Positions 36,160 to 47,043 of a stretch of 64,000 nt of DNA are shown here, piece by piece. The notes under the pieces are model-generated. The model did no database searches, was not told the DNA's origin, and saw only the letters and a program-made list of their open reading frames with translations. The stretch is from Moniliella sp. 'wahieum' (taxonomy: Eukaryota > Basidiomycota > Moniliellomycetes > Moniliellales > Moniliellaceae), in NCBI GenBank assembly GCA_003971905.1, contig RSEE01000056.1, forward strand, positions 62,001-126,000, written 5' to 3'. The stretch's first letter is position 1; every line of letters begins with the position of its first letter. The translations under genes and the position numbers were made by a program.

Positions 36160-37916
36160 TCACACAGGTGGGCAACGAATACGAATGCGAACCGGTTGTT
36201 TATTCGGCTGCTGGGCGAGAAGTTGGAGACAGCACGCAAAGTCGGCGAGACCCACTCTGCCCATTCGGATCTGTCAGCCTGATCCTGGTTCTGGGGTAAC
36301 ATGTAACAAGAGGGCAACGTACAGGCTTACTGCCGAGACACATACCACTTCCCAGTACCGTTCAGTGATGGCACTAGGGTCAAGCGGCTGGGCCTTCTCG
36401 GGAGGCAGAATCTCGGGGTTAGAAAGATCGTGGGATTGGGCGAGGCTGCTGCTTTCAGGGGCAGAAGACTCAGACGGCAGAGGGGCGGGGCGGGGTGGAT
36501 CTTCCGTACCCCCATTATCTGGGACAGGGTCATTCGCTTGAGACGATTGCTTGGCCTGAGTTGGCTCATTCTCCTCGGCCTTCTGAGCGGCATCTGAGAG
36601 TTGAGCTGGTCCATCCGTATTGGCCGGCTCCTCCGCCTTGGCTGGTTCCTCCGCCTTGGCTGGTTCCTCCGCCTTGGCCGGTTCCTCCGCCTTGGCCGGT
36701 TCCTCCGCCTTGGCCGGTTCCTCCGCCTTGGCCGTTCCTCCGCCTTGGCCGGTTCCTCCGCCTTGGCCGGTTCCTCCGCCTTGGCCGGTTCCTCCGCCTT
36801 GGCCGGTTCCTCCGCCTTGGCCGGCTCCTCCTTCTCGGTCGGCTCCTCCGTCTGGGCCAGTTCCTCGGTCTGAGGCTCGGGGCGACATCCGAAATCTGGG
36901 CTGGGGCATCACCCTCTGCCGGTTGCTGGGACTTGGTAGTCTTCGTATCGAGGGCATGGGGTGTGGAACTGTTAGATGCGTGAGCAGAAATGGGTTGGGA
37001 GGATCCCAGTCCCGGACTGGACGAAGTCCCATCTGCAGGCACCGAAGGAGAGGGGACCAAGGAATCTGGACCTTGTGAGTCGGTCAGGTCGAGGGGGAGA
37101 GTCTCAGGCGCAGGGATGACATGAGCAAAGTGTTGAGCAAACCACGTGCGCACCGATTCTTCAATTGGTCCAAAGGGCTTCCTGTGGCAGTGGGCTCAAG
37201 GTGCGTGCCATCCTGTACCTCGGTGGGGGGGGTAGCGCTGCCAAGTGGGAGAGTGTCCACCTTGCTCACTGCGATGAGGACAGGTTTGTTGCGCAACGAG
37301 GGGTCGGAGAGGATGTGCGCTAGAGCGAGCAAAGGAGCGGATACGTTTGATTGGGGGGGTTAGGCCGGTGCTAGATGGTTCCATGGGAGCGAGCGAGGGA
37401 AGAAGCGGAGGGGGGGGGGCGGGGGGGGACGTACCAAGTTGGGACCAAGTTTGCTCAGCCTCGGGAGAGGGGAGGAAAACGGGCTGATGCGGGTGTGGAC
37501 TGTGGTTAGCCCAGAGCGATCCATCAACCACAAAGACGAGTGCGTCTGCGTCGGGGTAGTACCGAGGCCAGGGGTGGGCAAGTCAGCGGACGCGCCCCAA
37601 GTCCCAAAACTTGAGTTTGCCACGCCGCTTGGGCGGGGAGGCGAACCACCCGCGCTGTGCGGCGGCGGCTGCGGTGGCTGCGTGGACTTGGTCCATGAGA
37701 TGTGGGGGTAGCGGCAGAGGCAGTGGGACCTCTGTCACGCTCTGTCCCAAGGTGGGTCGGAGAGAGTGGATGGGCAAACCAGGTTTGCCCGCGACGGCGC
37801 GGTTGATGCTGGCCAGCAGAGCGCTTTTGCCCGCGCCAGCGCGACCAATGACGACTACCCGGTAAGGGTCGACGTGGGTCCATTCCTCGTACAGCCCACT
37901 GAAGAGGGTGTAGCAT
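36160..37916 (-). CDS. ARF-related small GTPase (ARFRP1/Arl3-like) with low-complexity insertion
   Basis: ARFRP1/Arl3 GTPases act at the trans-Golgi in membrane recruitment. The ATG at 37916 is followed, one base out of frame, by YTLFSGLYEEWTHVDPYRV, the family's N-terminal block. Then come a P-loop VVVIGRAGAGKSALL, switch I RPTLGQSV and switch II KLKFWDLG, followed by HPWPRYYPDADALVFVVD. An in-frame TGA sits after DLGRVR. An intron at 37434-37320 joins WSQL to AHILSDPSLRNKPVL in phase. The guanine motif is VSKVD where most relatives have NKQD. After IEESVRTWFAQHF comes a family-foreign insertion of about 200 residues: Ser/Pro-rich, then at least 11 PAKAEE hexapeptides (36623-36870), then acidic. 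VCVSA may be the G5 motif. A 60-nt intron (36330-36271) could lead to a last helix, EWAEWVSPTLRAV; the exact 3' end is uncertain. One 18-bp unit is a base short and flips the array's frame. Confidence 0.62.
36623..36870 (-). repeat. 18-bp coding minisatellite encoding PAKAEE
   Basis: Eleven near-identical units of the type TCCTCCGCCTTGGCCGGT are followed by two or three degenerate units. On the minus strand they encode Pro-Ala-Lys-Ala-Glu-Glu. The array lies inside the ARF-related gene. Confidence 0.92.
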
Positions 37917-38593
37917 GCCAGGCAATGGAGGCTAGGCCGCAGGGATGGCGGCGGAGGACAGAGGGACGAGGCACGGGGGGAAGCAGAAGGTGGTGGTGGA
38001 GCGTGGCGGCGCCACCCCACCGGCCAGCATAACGCGGGATCGCTGATGAAATCGACGGCTGATGCGCTAATCATCTAATCATTCAATTTCTCAGACCCTC
38101 ACGCAGAGCCTCACCCGCACATGTCAAACGCCCAGCTTCAAGCTCCAAGCTTCACAGGCAGTCAGTTTGACTTGCCTGGCGAGCGGCCGCACAACGCACA
38201 ACGCTGTCATGATTCTTTCTTACATTACATGGTCTCTGCCACACCCACACCCACACCAACTCCCACTCTCTCGCACATGGGCAAGAGCCAGTTCCTAGAG
38301 ACAAGAGAGAGCATGTGGGCACCCGCCAATTCCTAGAGACAAGAGAGAACAGAACATGTGGGCAAGCGCCAGTTCCTAGAGACAAGAGAGAAATCCGATT
38401 CGTTGTGGCGCCGAGCCAGCGTAGGTAGATCTAGATGTAGATGCAAGGGAGACAGAAGAGAGAAGAACGACGAGACGAGAGCAGCAAGGTAAACTGGTAA
38501 ACTAGTAAACTCGAGCCGAACCCTACAGGCCTAACGTTGAGTGTTGAACGTTGAGTTTACTCGTGTTTGCGTGTGCGTCTCGAGTGGTTCAAA
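37917..38593. other. Intergenic between two minus-strand genes
   Basis: This holds the CT-rich leader of the ARF-related gene (37917-37980), AAGCTTC words (38133-38155), a CACACC run (38239-38258) and the 38275-38391 direct repeats. No gene is seen. Confidence 0.5.
38275..38391. repeat. Three direct repeats of about 40 bp
   Basis: Three copies share ACATGGGCAAGAGCCAGTTC followed by CTAGAGACAAGAGAGA, with small differences and a few extra bases between copies two and three. They are non-coding and unrelated to the word arrays around them. Confidence 0.85.
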
Positions 38594-41500
38594 TCAGTCG
38601 TGACCAACGACAAAGAGCAAGTCGCCGGCGGAGACCGAGTCGCCAGCCTCTACGACGATACGTTTGACCTTTCCCGATACGGGGGAGGAAACGACAGTTT
38701 CCATCTTCATTGCGCTCAGGACGGCGAGGGGGTCACCTGCCTTGACCTGGTGACCTTCTTGTGCTCGGACTTCGACCACAACGGCAGCCAAGGGCGATCC
38801 TACTTCGCCTGGTTCGCCCGCGCGTGCACGTTCGCGGTGCACCGTCTCCACGGCAGCGCTCTTGTCCTCCACAATGATCGAGCGAGGTTCTGCGTTCAGC
38901 TCAAAGAAGACTTCGCGAGTGCCCTTGTCTGGGTTGACGGCGCCGACAGCGAGAAGCTGATGATGATGAGCAGTTTGCCACGGTCAATGTACGCGTGAAT
39001 TTCCTCGCCAACGGGGGCCTTGCTAAGGAAGTAGCGCGTGGGCATGTGGGAAAGGTCACCATATCTCCAAAACGCATGGAACTCTTCAAACACCTTGGGG
39101 TACATGGCATAACTAATCGCATCCGCTGTGGTGATCGTCTTGCCATACTTCTTGGTCAAGTCCTTCTTGATCTGGCGCAGGTCGACAGGCGCCATCGTAG
39201 CGCCTGGCGCCCTTCGATCTTGGGCTTGCCACGCAAGATCTTGGTCCGAAGGGGCTCAGGGAACCCACCGGGGGGCGTGCCGAGGTAGCCTTGGAAGTAC
39301 TCAATCACCGAGCTGGGGAAGTCGAGCTTGTCAGCCCGGGCCTCGACCTCGTCTTGGGTCAACTTGTTGGCCACCAGGAACTGAGCAAAGTCACCGACGA
39401 CCTTGGACGACGGCGTGACCTTGACAATGTCACCGCAGAGTTGTTGGCCACAATGTAGGCCTTCTTGATCTCGCTCCATTGGCTGCCCAGGCCGAGGGAC
39501 ATGGACTGGAACATGAGGTTGGTGTACTGACCGCCGGGCATCTCGTGGTCAAACACGGACGAATCCGAAGCCTTCACTTCCTGCTCAAAGCACTGGTACA
39601 GTTGGCGCACCGAAGTCCAGTACAGGTTGAGCGCCATGATGTCTTCGTGACGAATACCAGGGCCAAGACCGGTCTGTTCCAGCGCAGCGACCAGCGCGCC
39701 CATCGAAGGCTGCGACGTAAGGCCCGACATGGAGTCAATCGCAACGTCCACCACGTCGGCACCCGCCTCGGCGGCAGCAAGCATCGAGCTCAGCGCAATG
39801 CCCGCCGTGTCATGCGAGTGCACGTGGATGGGCAAGTCGGGGTACTTTTTGCGAATGGTGCCGATGAGCAACCGGGCCGCGGCTGGCTTGAGCAAACCAG
39901 CCATGTCCTTGACACCGAGAATGTGGATGCCCGTCTTGACCAATTCGTCAACGAGGTGCATGTAGTAGTCCAGCGTGTACTTGGGGTGCCCTTGGGGTTG
40001 GCCATCCGTGTAGCACACTGTGCCTTCCGCCACACCGCCCGCCTTCTTGGCCGCGTCAATGCCCAGGCGCAGACTGCCGAGGTCGTTGAGCGAGTCAAAG
40101 ACACGGAAAATATCCAGCCCATTCTCAACTGCCTTCTTGCTAAACTCGTAGATCAAGTTGTCCGGGTAGACGTGTAGCCCACCGCGTTGGCACCACGAAC
40201 AAGTGCCTGGAAAGGGATGTTGGGCACGAGCTTACGCAGCTTGCGCAACCGCTCCCACGGGTCTTCGTACAAGAAGCGCATGGCCACATCAAATAGCGCC
40301 ACCCCAGCATTCGAGAGAGAATGCGTTCTTCAACGCATACGAAGTCGTCTTGGCAATGTTGGTCATCTCAATCGTCCGCAAACGCGTGGCCAGCAGCGAC
40401 TGGTGAGCATCACGCCATGTGGTATCCATAATCAGAGTACCCTTGTAGGCGCGCACTGCCTTGGCAAACGCCTCGGGTCCTTCGTGGAGAAGGATGGAAC
40501 GCCATCCTTCTTGGCACGGCACAGCCGTGTCAATGGTCTGCGTCGGGTCATCCGGGTTGGTCAGGGTCGGGATCTCGATCTCCTTCTTGAGTCCTGGCTC
40601 GCCCATCTGGCCCTGGATGGAGGTCCCGTTGACCGCCATGTCACCAAGGTAAGCTAGAAGCTTCTGCGCCCGGTTCTGGCTCTGGACCAGGTTGAAGAGC
40701 TCGGGCGTGTCGTCGATCATTGTCGTCCAGGTGTTGGCCGAGGCAAAGGCATCGTGTGTGATGAGACGAACAAGGAAAGGGATGTTTGTCTTGACGCCCC
40801 GGATACGGAACTCAACAAGCGCACGCAGCATCTTGCGCCGGGTCACCTCATACGTCGCTCCACGGCAAGTCACCTTGACCAAAAGCGAGTCGTAGTGGGG
40901 CGTGATCTGCGCACCGGCAAATCCGCTCGAGGCATCGAGGCGCACACCATTGCCACCAGCCGAACGGTAGACTTCGATCTTGCCCGTATCCGGCTGGAAG
41001 TTCTGGGTCGGGTCCTCGGTGGTGATACGGCACTGAATGGCCGAGCCACGCTTCTGGATGTCTGCTGGGTCAGACCCAGGTCGTCCAGGTCGCACCGGCT
41101 GCGATTTGGATTTGGGCGCCGACAATGTCAATGCCCGTGATCTCTTCAGTGATGGTGTGTTCACCTGAAGACGCGGGTTGATCTCGATAAAGTAGTGGCG
41201 GTTCTGCTGGTCGACCAAGAACTCGGCTGTACCAGCGTTGCGGTAGCCTGCCGTCTTGGCCAGCTTGACAGCATCTGTCAGGATGGCCTGGCGGACCTTC
41301 TCGTGCAGGTTGGAGGCTGGGGCCACCTCCACCACCTTCTGATGCCGGCGCTGGACTGAACAGTCGCGCTCAAACAAGTGCACCACATTGCCCTCGCCAT
41401 CAGCGAGGAGTTGCACTTCAATGTGGCGCGGGTGGTCAAGGAAGCGCTCAATGAACACAGTCGGGTCGCCAAACGCCGATTTGGCCTCCGACTTGGCCAT

Positions 41501-42243
41501 GGAGAAAGCCTGTTCAAATTCATCCGCGCTGCGCACCACACGCATACCACGACCGCCACCGCCAAAGGCGGCCTTGATGATGACAGGGAAGCCCGCCTCC
41601 TTGATGAACGCCTTGGCCTCCTCGAAACTCTCGATCGGGCCAGGGGTACCGGGAACAATTGACACCCCAGCTCGGCGGGCTAGGTCACGAGCCTTGACCT
41701 TGTCGCCCAGCCCATCGATCGTCTCGGGACGCGGGCCGATAAAGGCAATGCCGGCAGCTTCGACCTTGCGCGCAAACTCGGCGTTCTCGGAGAGGAAGCC
41801 GTACCCCGGCTGGAAGAAGAAAGAGGTTAGCCCTATGCGACAGACCATAGGGCGTCGGGGGGGGGGGAACATACTGGATCATGTCTACGCCGTGATCGAG
41901 AGCAATGCGGATAATGTCGTCGATGGCCAGTAGGCACCGACGGCGGACAGGCCCGCACCGACCTGGTACGCCTCGTCGGCCTTCCAGCGGTGGGCGGACA
42001 TGCGGTCCTCGTTGGAGTAGATGGCGACGGTGGACATGGCAAACTCGTGGGCGGTGCGGAAGACGCGGATGGCGATCTCGCCGCGGTTGGCCACCATGAG
42101 CTTGCGCAGGGCTCGCCATCGTCGGCGCCGCCCATGTTCTGGCGGATCTTGGCGAGGGTGGGGATGGCATGTCCGGTGAGGACGCTGGGCGTGGCGGGGA
42201 CGCTGACGAAGGGGTCGACGACGGAGGGGTTGTGCTCAGCCAT
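38594..42243 (-). CDS. PYC: Pyruvate carboxylase
   Basis: This biotin enzyme carboxylates pyruvate to oxaloacetate (anaplerosis) and is cytosolic in most fungi. The start at 42243 gives [12 protein letters not shown]. The biotin carboxylase domain has [31 protein letters not shown] and [13 protein letters not shown]; a 65-nt intron (41874-41810) splits the His of [16 protein letters not shown]; then come the ATP-grasp loop [29 protein letters not shown] and [10 protein letters not shown]. The carboxyltransferase barrel starts at [19 protein letters not shown] and includes [14 protein letters not shown] and MPGGQYTNL. The biotin carrier ends the protein with [16 protein letters not shown] (biotinyl Lys in AMKM) and LLFVVGHD. 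Nearly 1,200 residues is the normal length. The frame breaks at about eight places; several are clearly one base lost from a short run, for example near 42108 (CCCC), 41160 (GG), 41088 (TT) and 41063 (GG). A functional gene with sequencing errors is much likelier than a pseudogene. Confidence 0.95.
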
Positions 42244-45200
42244 CGTCGGCGCAATCGGGGTGGTGGGGGGAGGGCGAGGACGTGGCCGAGGCGAAGAAAA
42301 GCACGCGAGGAGCACAACCACAGACGACGCTGCCCCGTGCGCAGCCGCCCTTGCCCGGCCGCACGGCGCCAGTCAGCCCCGTGCATGCGCTGCCCAGGCG
42401 CCTGGCTGCCCCGCTGCCCAGCCGCCAGCCGGGCCGCGCCCCCCGGCTGCCGGTGGCTCGTGCCACGCGCGGCCCCGCACGCGCCGCTCTCCCCGCACGC
42501 GGGCTGCACACAGGCGCCCGGCGGACGAGCCAGCTGGCCAGGCCCCAGGAGCCTTAGCGCTGCGGCCGGGCCCGCGGGCGCGTCGACGCACTGCGCCACG
42601 CACTGGCGCCGTGCGGCCGCTGCAGGGCCGCACGGGGGGAGCACGAAGCGAGCGTGCTTCCACACTGGTGCCGAGCCCGGTGGGATTGATGCAAATGGAT
42701 GGTGGGTGATCGAGTGGTCGCCCAGCGCAGCTCCCCCGGCGGCGGCGTTGGATGATCGATCAGCGCTTGTCGTCCCACAGAAAGCGGCGGCCCGTCGGCT
42801 GCGTTCCCACCGCCTCCGTCCCTCCCACTCCCCACTCCCGACTCACGCGCCGCGCCTCCGCTCGCCTCCCTCCGCTCCGCCTCGCCCCAGCGCACCCGCG
42901 GCTCCAGCCTTCGCAGCCTCCCAGGATGGGGCAGGATCAATCTCCATGATCGATCGCTGGATTCTGATCGACGGGTGCGCTCCACCTCTCCTCGCTTTTT
43001 CTCACGCCCAGCCTCCGTCCCACTCCGTCTGAGTACTCAGTATCATTCCCCTGACCACCTGACCCTGGCCATCTCACCCGTTACCTTTTCTTCCCCACGG
43101 TCGGCAAACACGACTCAAGACACTAAGGTTATGTATTTCGCAACAACTCAACAGTGGGCATGCGGGGCCCCACATCGCTATCATTGATCATCGATCATAG
43201 CCTCTCTTCGCATTTTCGTTCCCACGCACGTTCCGATAACATGATTTCTTTTGTCACAAGAAACACGCATTGCCATCGAATATTGAATGCAGAGGACAGA
43301 CAGGGCCTGCTGCCTAGACAGACCGCGGGTTGGGCGGGTTTAATCAGCATTAATAAGCGTTTCGGTAGCTTCGTTTCACGCCAACGTGCGCGTGTCGCAG
43401 TGGGGGGGAGGGGGCGGGAACACTGCGTCACTATCCTGACTAAAAAGCATTGGCATCGCATGAACAACGGGGGAGCTTGGGGCAAAATATACGGGCTGGC
43501 CGCTATCGAAGACTGTGATTTGACAGTGGCAGAAAAAGATCAGATGTCACTGTCATGTAAAGGACAAAGGCATATGCAGGCCTGCATTGGATCTGTATCT
43601 TAAGAAAAGACCGTTTTGGGTCACGTCCCAACGATCTGGTGCTCACCAGCGTCTCGGCCGCGGAGCATATCTGTTGCTGTCGAGTTTCAAAGTCCATAGA
43701 TCTCAGAATCTAATCCTTGTCACAGTCGGGGTTAAGGCGAGGGAGACCACAGAGTCGAGATAGGTCAAAGAAGGAGGGGATGTAGCAATCGTTCGTGGGG
43801 GAAAAGCAAGAGAAGGACATGGTGCAAGCGGAAGAACAGGGAAGGAGCGAGACACTTGGGAGAAGAAATGAGAAATGGGAGGGAGATCAGCCAAACTATC
43901 AAGACAATCCTCTTCATATGCTTCCAGCTACACATTGAAGTGCCTCGTTTTGTTCCAGTGACAAGTGACTATTCATGAGTACTAGTGAGTAGTAATTAGT
44001 AACAGGTCGGGGGCACCGGTTATCTCATGTCGCCCTCGAGGACCTCATTGACCTCTTCCTCATCACTGATTCCGCTAAACGTCTGTCCTCCAGGTCCCGA
44101 GACAGAGCCAAATACACTAGTCCTGCCGAACCGGTGCACACGCAAACCTCCTTACGTTACCACGCAAGTCATGAACCAATACTGAAGTGGCCCTCGTCTT
44201 GCCCCCTTGTCTCGCTTCTATAGCCCGTTCGGAGAGACTCCTCCGCTCTTCAGGTTCCCAGCTCGTGGTCCGATACCTTTTCGTACCGTCTTGCATGGTG
44301 ACATATATAATACCTTTGCATTGTCATAGGCAGGTGGGCAAGCTGTCTCTGGGGCGTGCGTGCCTCTGTTGTGTATACTTGGCGTTCTTATTTCAACAGC
44401 ACCATAACAAAACCCAAGCCCAGCACCTTCTCCCAGCAAGAGGGCGAGAGGGGAAAAGGCAGCCTTCAGGGGGCGGGGACGCATCTCGATGGATGCCACC
44501 TTTTGGTATGCACATTTCATTGTAGCTGCTCCCTGCGGCCGTCTCCGAATCTTCAAGTATGGCGGTATTGCTCACCACAATGCATCTCTGTGATCCAACC
44601 GACGCTTCCGGTCCTATTACACGGTACTAACATAAATAGCCGCCGCATAGGATAGTTCCTTTGCATGTATCCTATCCACGTTGTGTTTTCTCTATATCTT
44701 TTTCGAGCCATCGGTTCGTATCTCTTACGGCAGGTGTACACAATTCATTTCTAAAAGAGGTCATCATGTTGATTCCACAATTCAATGCTCCGCCTCATCG
44801 CCAACTGCTCTTCACCCCACATCGACACCTCAACCCTCAACAGCCTTGTTCCATATCGATCACGTTTCAATCAAAACGTGTCCGTTCGATCTAATCCTCG
44901 ACTTGACCTCGCTACGACAGTCAATGTGCTTATTAAGGGGGTATATTGATGGTTAATGTATTGCACGCAGCCTTTCAAGAACGGATTGATCGGCCCCAAA
45001 AAACTGTATAACTAGAGAAGATTCATGTAACGCGTAACGCGAAACGCGAAACATCCAGTCGCAGGGCCGAGGGGGTCCTCTATGCCGCCGTTACAAGTAG
45101 CCTCAGTATCCGAATACCTACTGCGGCCCAGTGCCCCAGTCCCCGCGCGTGCGACGCCTACCTTGCAACTTTCATCCCCACGTGCAATTCCGCCGAGGGA

Positions 45201-45339
45201 AGAATCGCTTCCGCCCGCCGGGCAAGAATGCCAGGCGAAGCTGGCCCGAGGGAGCGTTGAGGGGGTGTTGAGGGTGTGCGTCCTCCCACCTTCCCACCAT
45301 CCCCCCTTCCCACCACCTGCCTTGATTCTTCTTCGTGCC
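42244..45339. other. Long intergenic region, 3.1 kb
   Basis: The first 700 bases, upstream of pyruvate carboxylase, are extremely GC-rich (CGCGCCCCCCGGCTG-type). Open frames on all strands there are a by-product of composition. The rest (43.0-45.3 kb) is ordinary, with GATCATCGATCAT at 43184-43198 and no gene signal. The bases before 45340 form a CCTTCCCACC tract leading into Emi1. Confidence 0.5.
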
Positions 45340-45875
45340 ATGGCCGCCGACGCCCATCGCCGGCGCCGCCGTCTGCCGCCCCGACCACACGGGTGGGCAC
45401 TTCGTCTCTTGCTGAAGGCACCAAGGCGTTCGAGGAGGAGCTTGCGCGGGAGCGGCTACTTCAAGCGGCTGCCTATCCGGCCGAGGAGATGCCCTCGTGC
45501 CTGAGCGAGTTTGACAAGTGGGCTACGTGCTGGGCGCCATTCAAGCAAGTTAACCGTGTTTACCGTTACGGCAGTATCTTTGGTTGTGAGAAAGTGTACG
45601 ACGACTGGAAGCGGTGTCTGTCCTTCAAACACTTGCCTATCGAGCAACGGTACCCCGCGTGGATTGATCAGCGCGCGCGCGATGTGCTTCAACAGCGCGA
45701 ACAAGGGTCGTCCGGAGTATGGGAGTCGCGCTCTGGGCCTCTGGTTGACCCAGATTACATGCCCCGGATCCAAAAGGAACTGTTGGACCCACTGCGGAAG
45801 CATAACAGGACGCCCATGTACGTGTCTTGCCTCCCTTTTCTTGCCCTTCTCCCATCGTGATGAAGACACAGATAA
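45340..45875 (+). CDS. EMI1: Twin CX9C protein, Emi1/DUF3128 family
   Basis: Emi1-type proteins are small twin CX9C proteins of the mitochondrial intermembrane space. The yeast member is needed for respiration-linked early meiotic gene induction. The start at 45340 reads MAADA and, with one C restored in a C run at about 45357, continues PSPAPPSAAPTTRVGTSS. A charged helix, KAFEEELARERLLQAAAYPA, precedes the core: CLSEFDKWATC (first CX9C), then VNRVYRYGSIFG, CEKVYDDWKRC (second CX9C) and LSFKHLPIEQRYPAWIDQRA, exactly the DUF3128 layout. An intron at 45818-45871 (GTACGT...ACAG) interrupts the last sense codon, and the second exon supplies only one base and the stop TAA. The product is about 160 residues. 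A CCACC-rich pyrimidine leader lies directly upstream. Confidence 0.86.
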
Positions 45876-47043
45876 TCCATTCCCTGATCAAGTGGGGAGG
45901 ACGCTGCGCGGAGGAGATGGGTCTTTGGCCCTTCCTTTCCGCACCGCGGTTGCTGGAGTGCTAGGCACGTCAGGGTCGTCAGGTCCAGGCACGGCTCCTT
46001 GCTCGGCTTGTTTCCCCCTTGGGGGTGGCAGGTAGGCAGGTGTGAGCCACCAGGACCTTGTGGCACTGTGGGTTGCTGGCCAATCCAGTGGCTGCGGCAT
46101 GCAGTTCCTCCCCCTGTGACGCGACCATCTTTCTCTGATTCTTTGCTCCGTCCCTGCTGGTAGCCAATGTGAAGTGAGTACTAACGAGTGATGTTGAAGA
46201 TGCTCAGGCAGCGATGCATCTGTTGCCACGTGTCCGATACCAGGCCTCCTCACGCCTCACTTGCCTGAGGGGGTTGCTACAGCCAAAACTTGTACTCTAT
46301 TCAATAATCATGCACCGTATCGTTTGGCGTCGTACCGTATGGAATAGGCCCCACAGACCAGGCAGTGATAGGAAGAGCTAAGCACCGAGTGAGTAGTCGT
46401 GCTCGGCATGGTTTCCAAGTTGAGTTCGCTTCAGTTCTCTACTTATCGGTTTGCCAGTCCTATGTGTGCGGCGCGGCAACCATTTTGAGAGGACAAGCAA
46501 TGGTCTTGCTGCTTGTCTGCTTGGTCGGGGACCGGATCCTGCTCCTTCCTCAGCCCCTCCCCAAGATGGTATTCTCTGGGGATCGGCGTCAAGCATGCTC
46601 CGCTCGCAGAGAAAAACAGGTTTGCATGGCCGGTATAGGAAAAGGATGCATCGCAGAGAGCGCCTATTTGAACAACTTCACCCTCGAATAACACGGTGGG
46701 GTAGGGTGGAGGTGGGAGGGACATATGTCGCACATGCACACAAGGATCGACGTCCTTTCGGTCCTATGTCTTTCCTATCCTAGCCTCACCAACCATCCTT
46801 GCAGCTGGAGAGGAGGTGATGAGGCAATAACAAGAGCATGCATGTCATGCTACCCGGCGCGTGCACAGTCACAAGAACGGTCACCGCGACCGTGCAGGTG
46901 ATGGTGATGCAAACCATCCGAACGACGACAACCCCGACCTGACACTTAAGTTGCACGCATGCGAACCGACCCGGGCACGGACGGGGGAGCCAACGCGCTG
47001 GGCGAACGAGCGAATGTGCCGGGTCGGCGGGGCGGGAGGGAGC
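45876..47043. other. Intergenic
   Basis: This is the 3' flank of Emi1 and of the convergent minus-strand gene. No gene or repeat family is recognised. Confidence 0.45.

Noticed and set aside
36623-36870. CRISPR-like array of 18-bp units
   Set aside because: The units are contiguous without spacers, encode a regular hexapeptide and lie in a eukaryotic coding region.
38275-38391. CRISPR or LTR nature of the 40-bp direct repeats
   Set aside because: There are only three near-adjacent copies, with no unique spacers and no terminal motifs.
38594-42243. Programmed ribosomal frameshifting as the cause of the many frame changes
   Set aside because: The shifts occur at unrelated short runs in many genes, lack a common slippery site or downstream structure, and affect a tRNA gene too.
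42254-43032. Long open frames on both strands upstream of pyruvate carboxylase
   Set aside because: Extreme GC content removes stop codons in all frames; there is no motif and the codon content is mirror-like.
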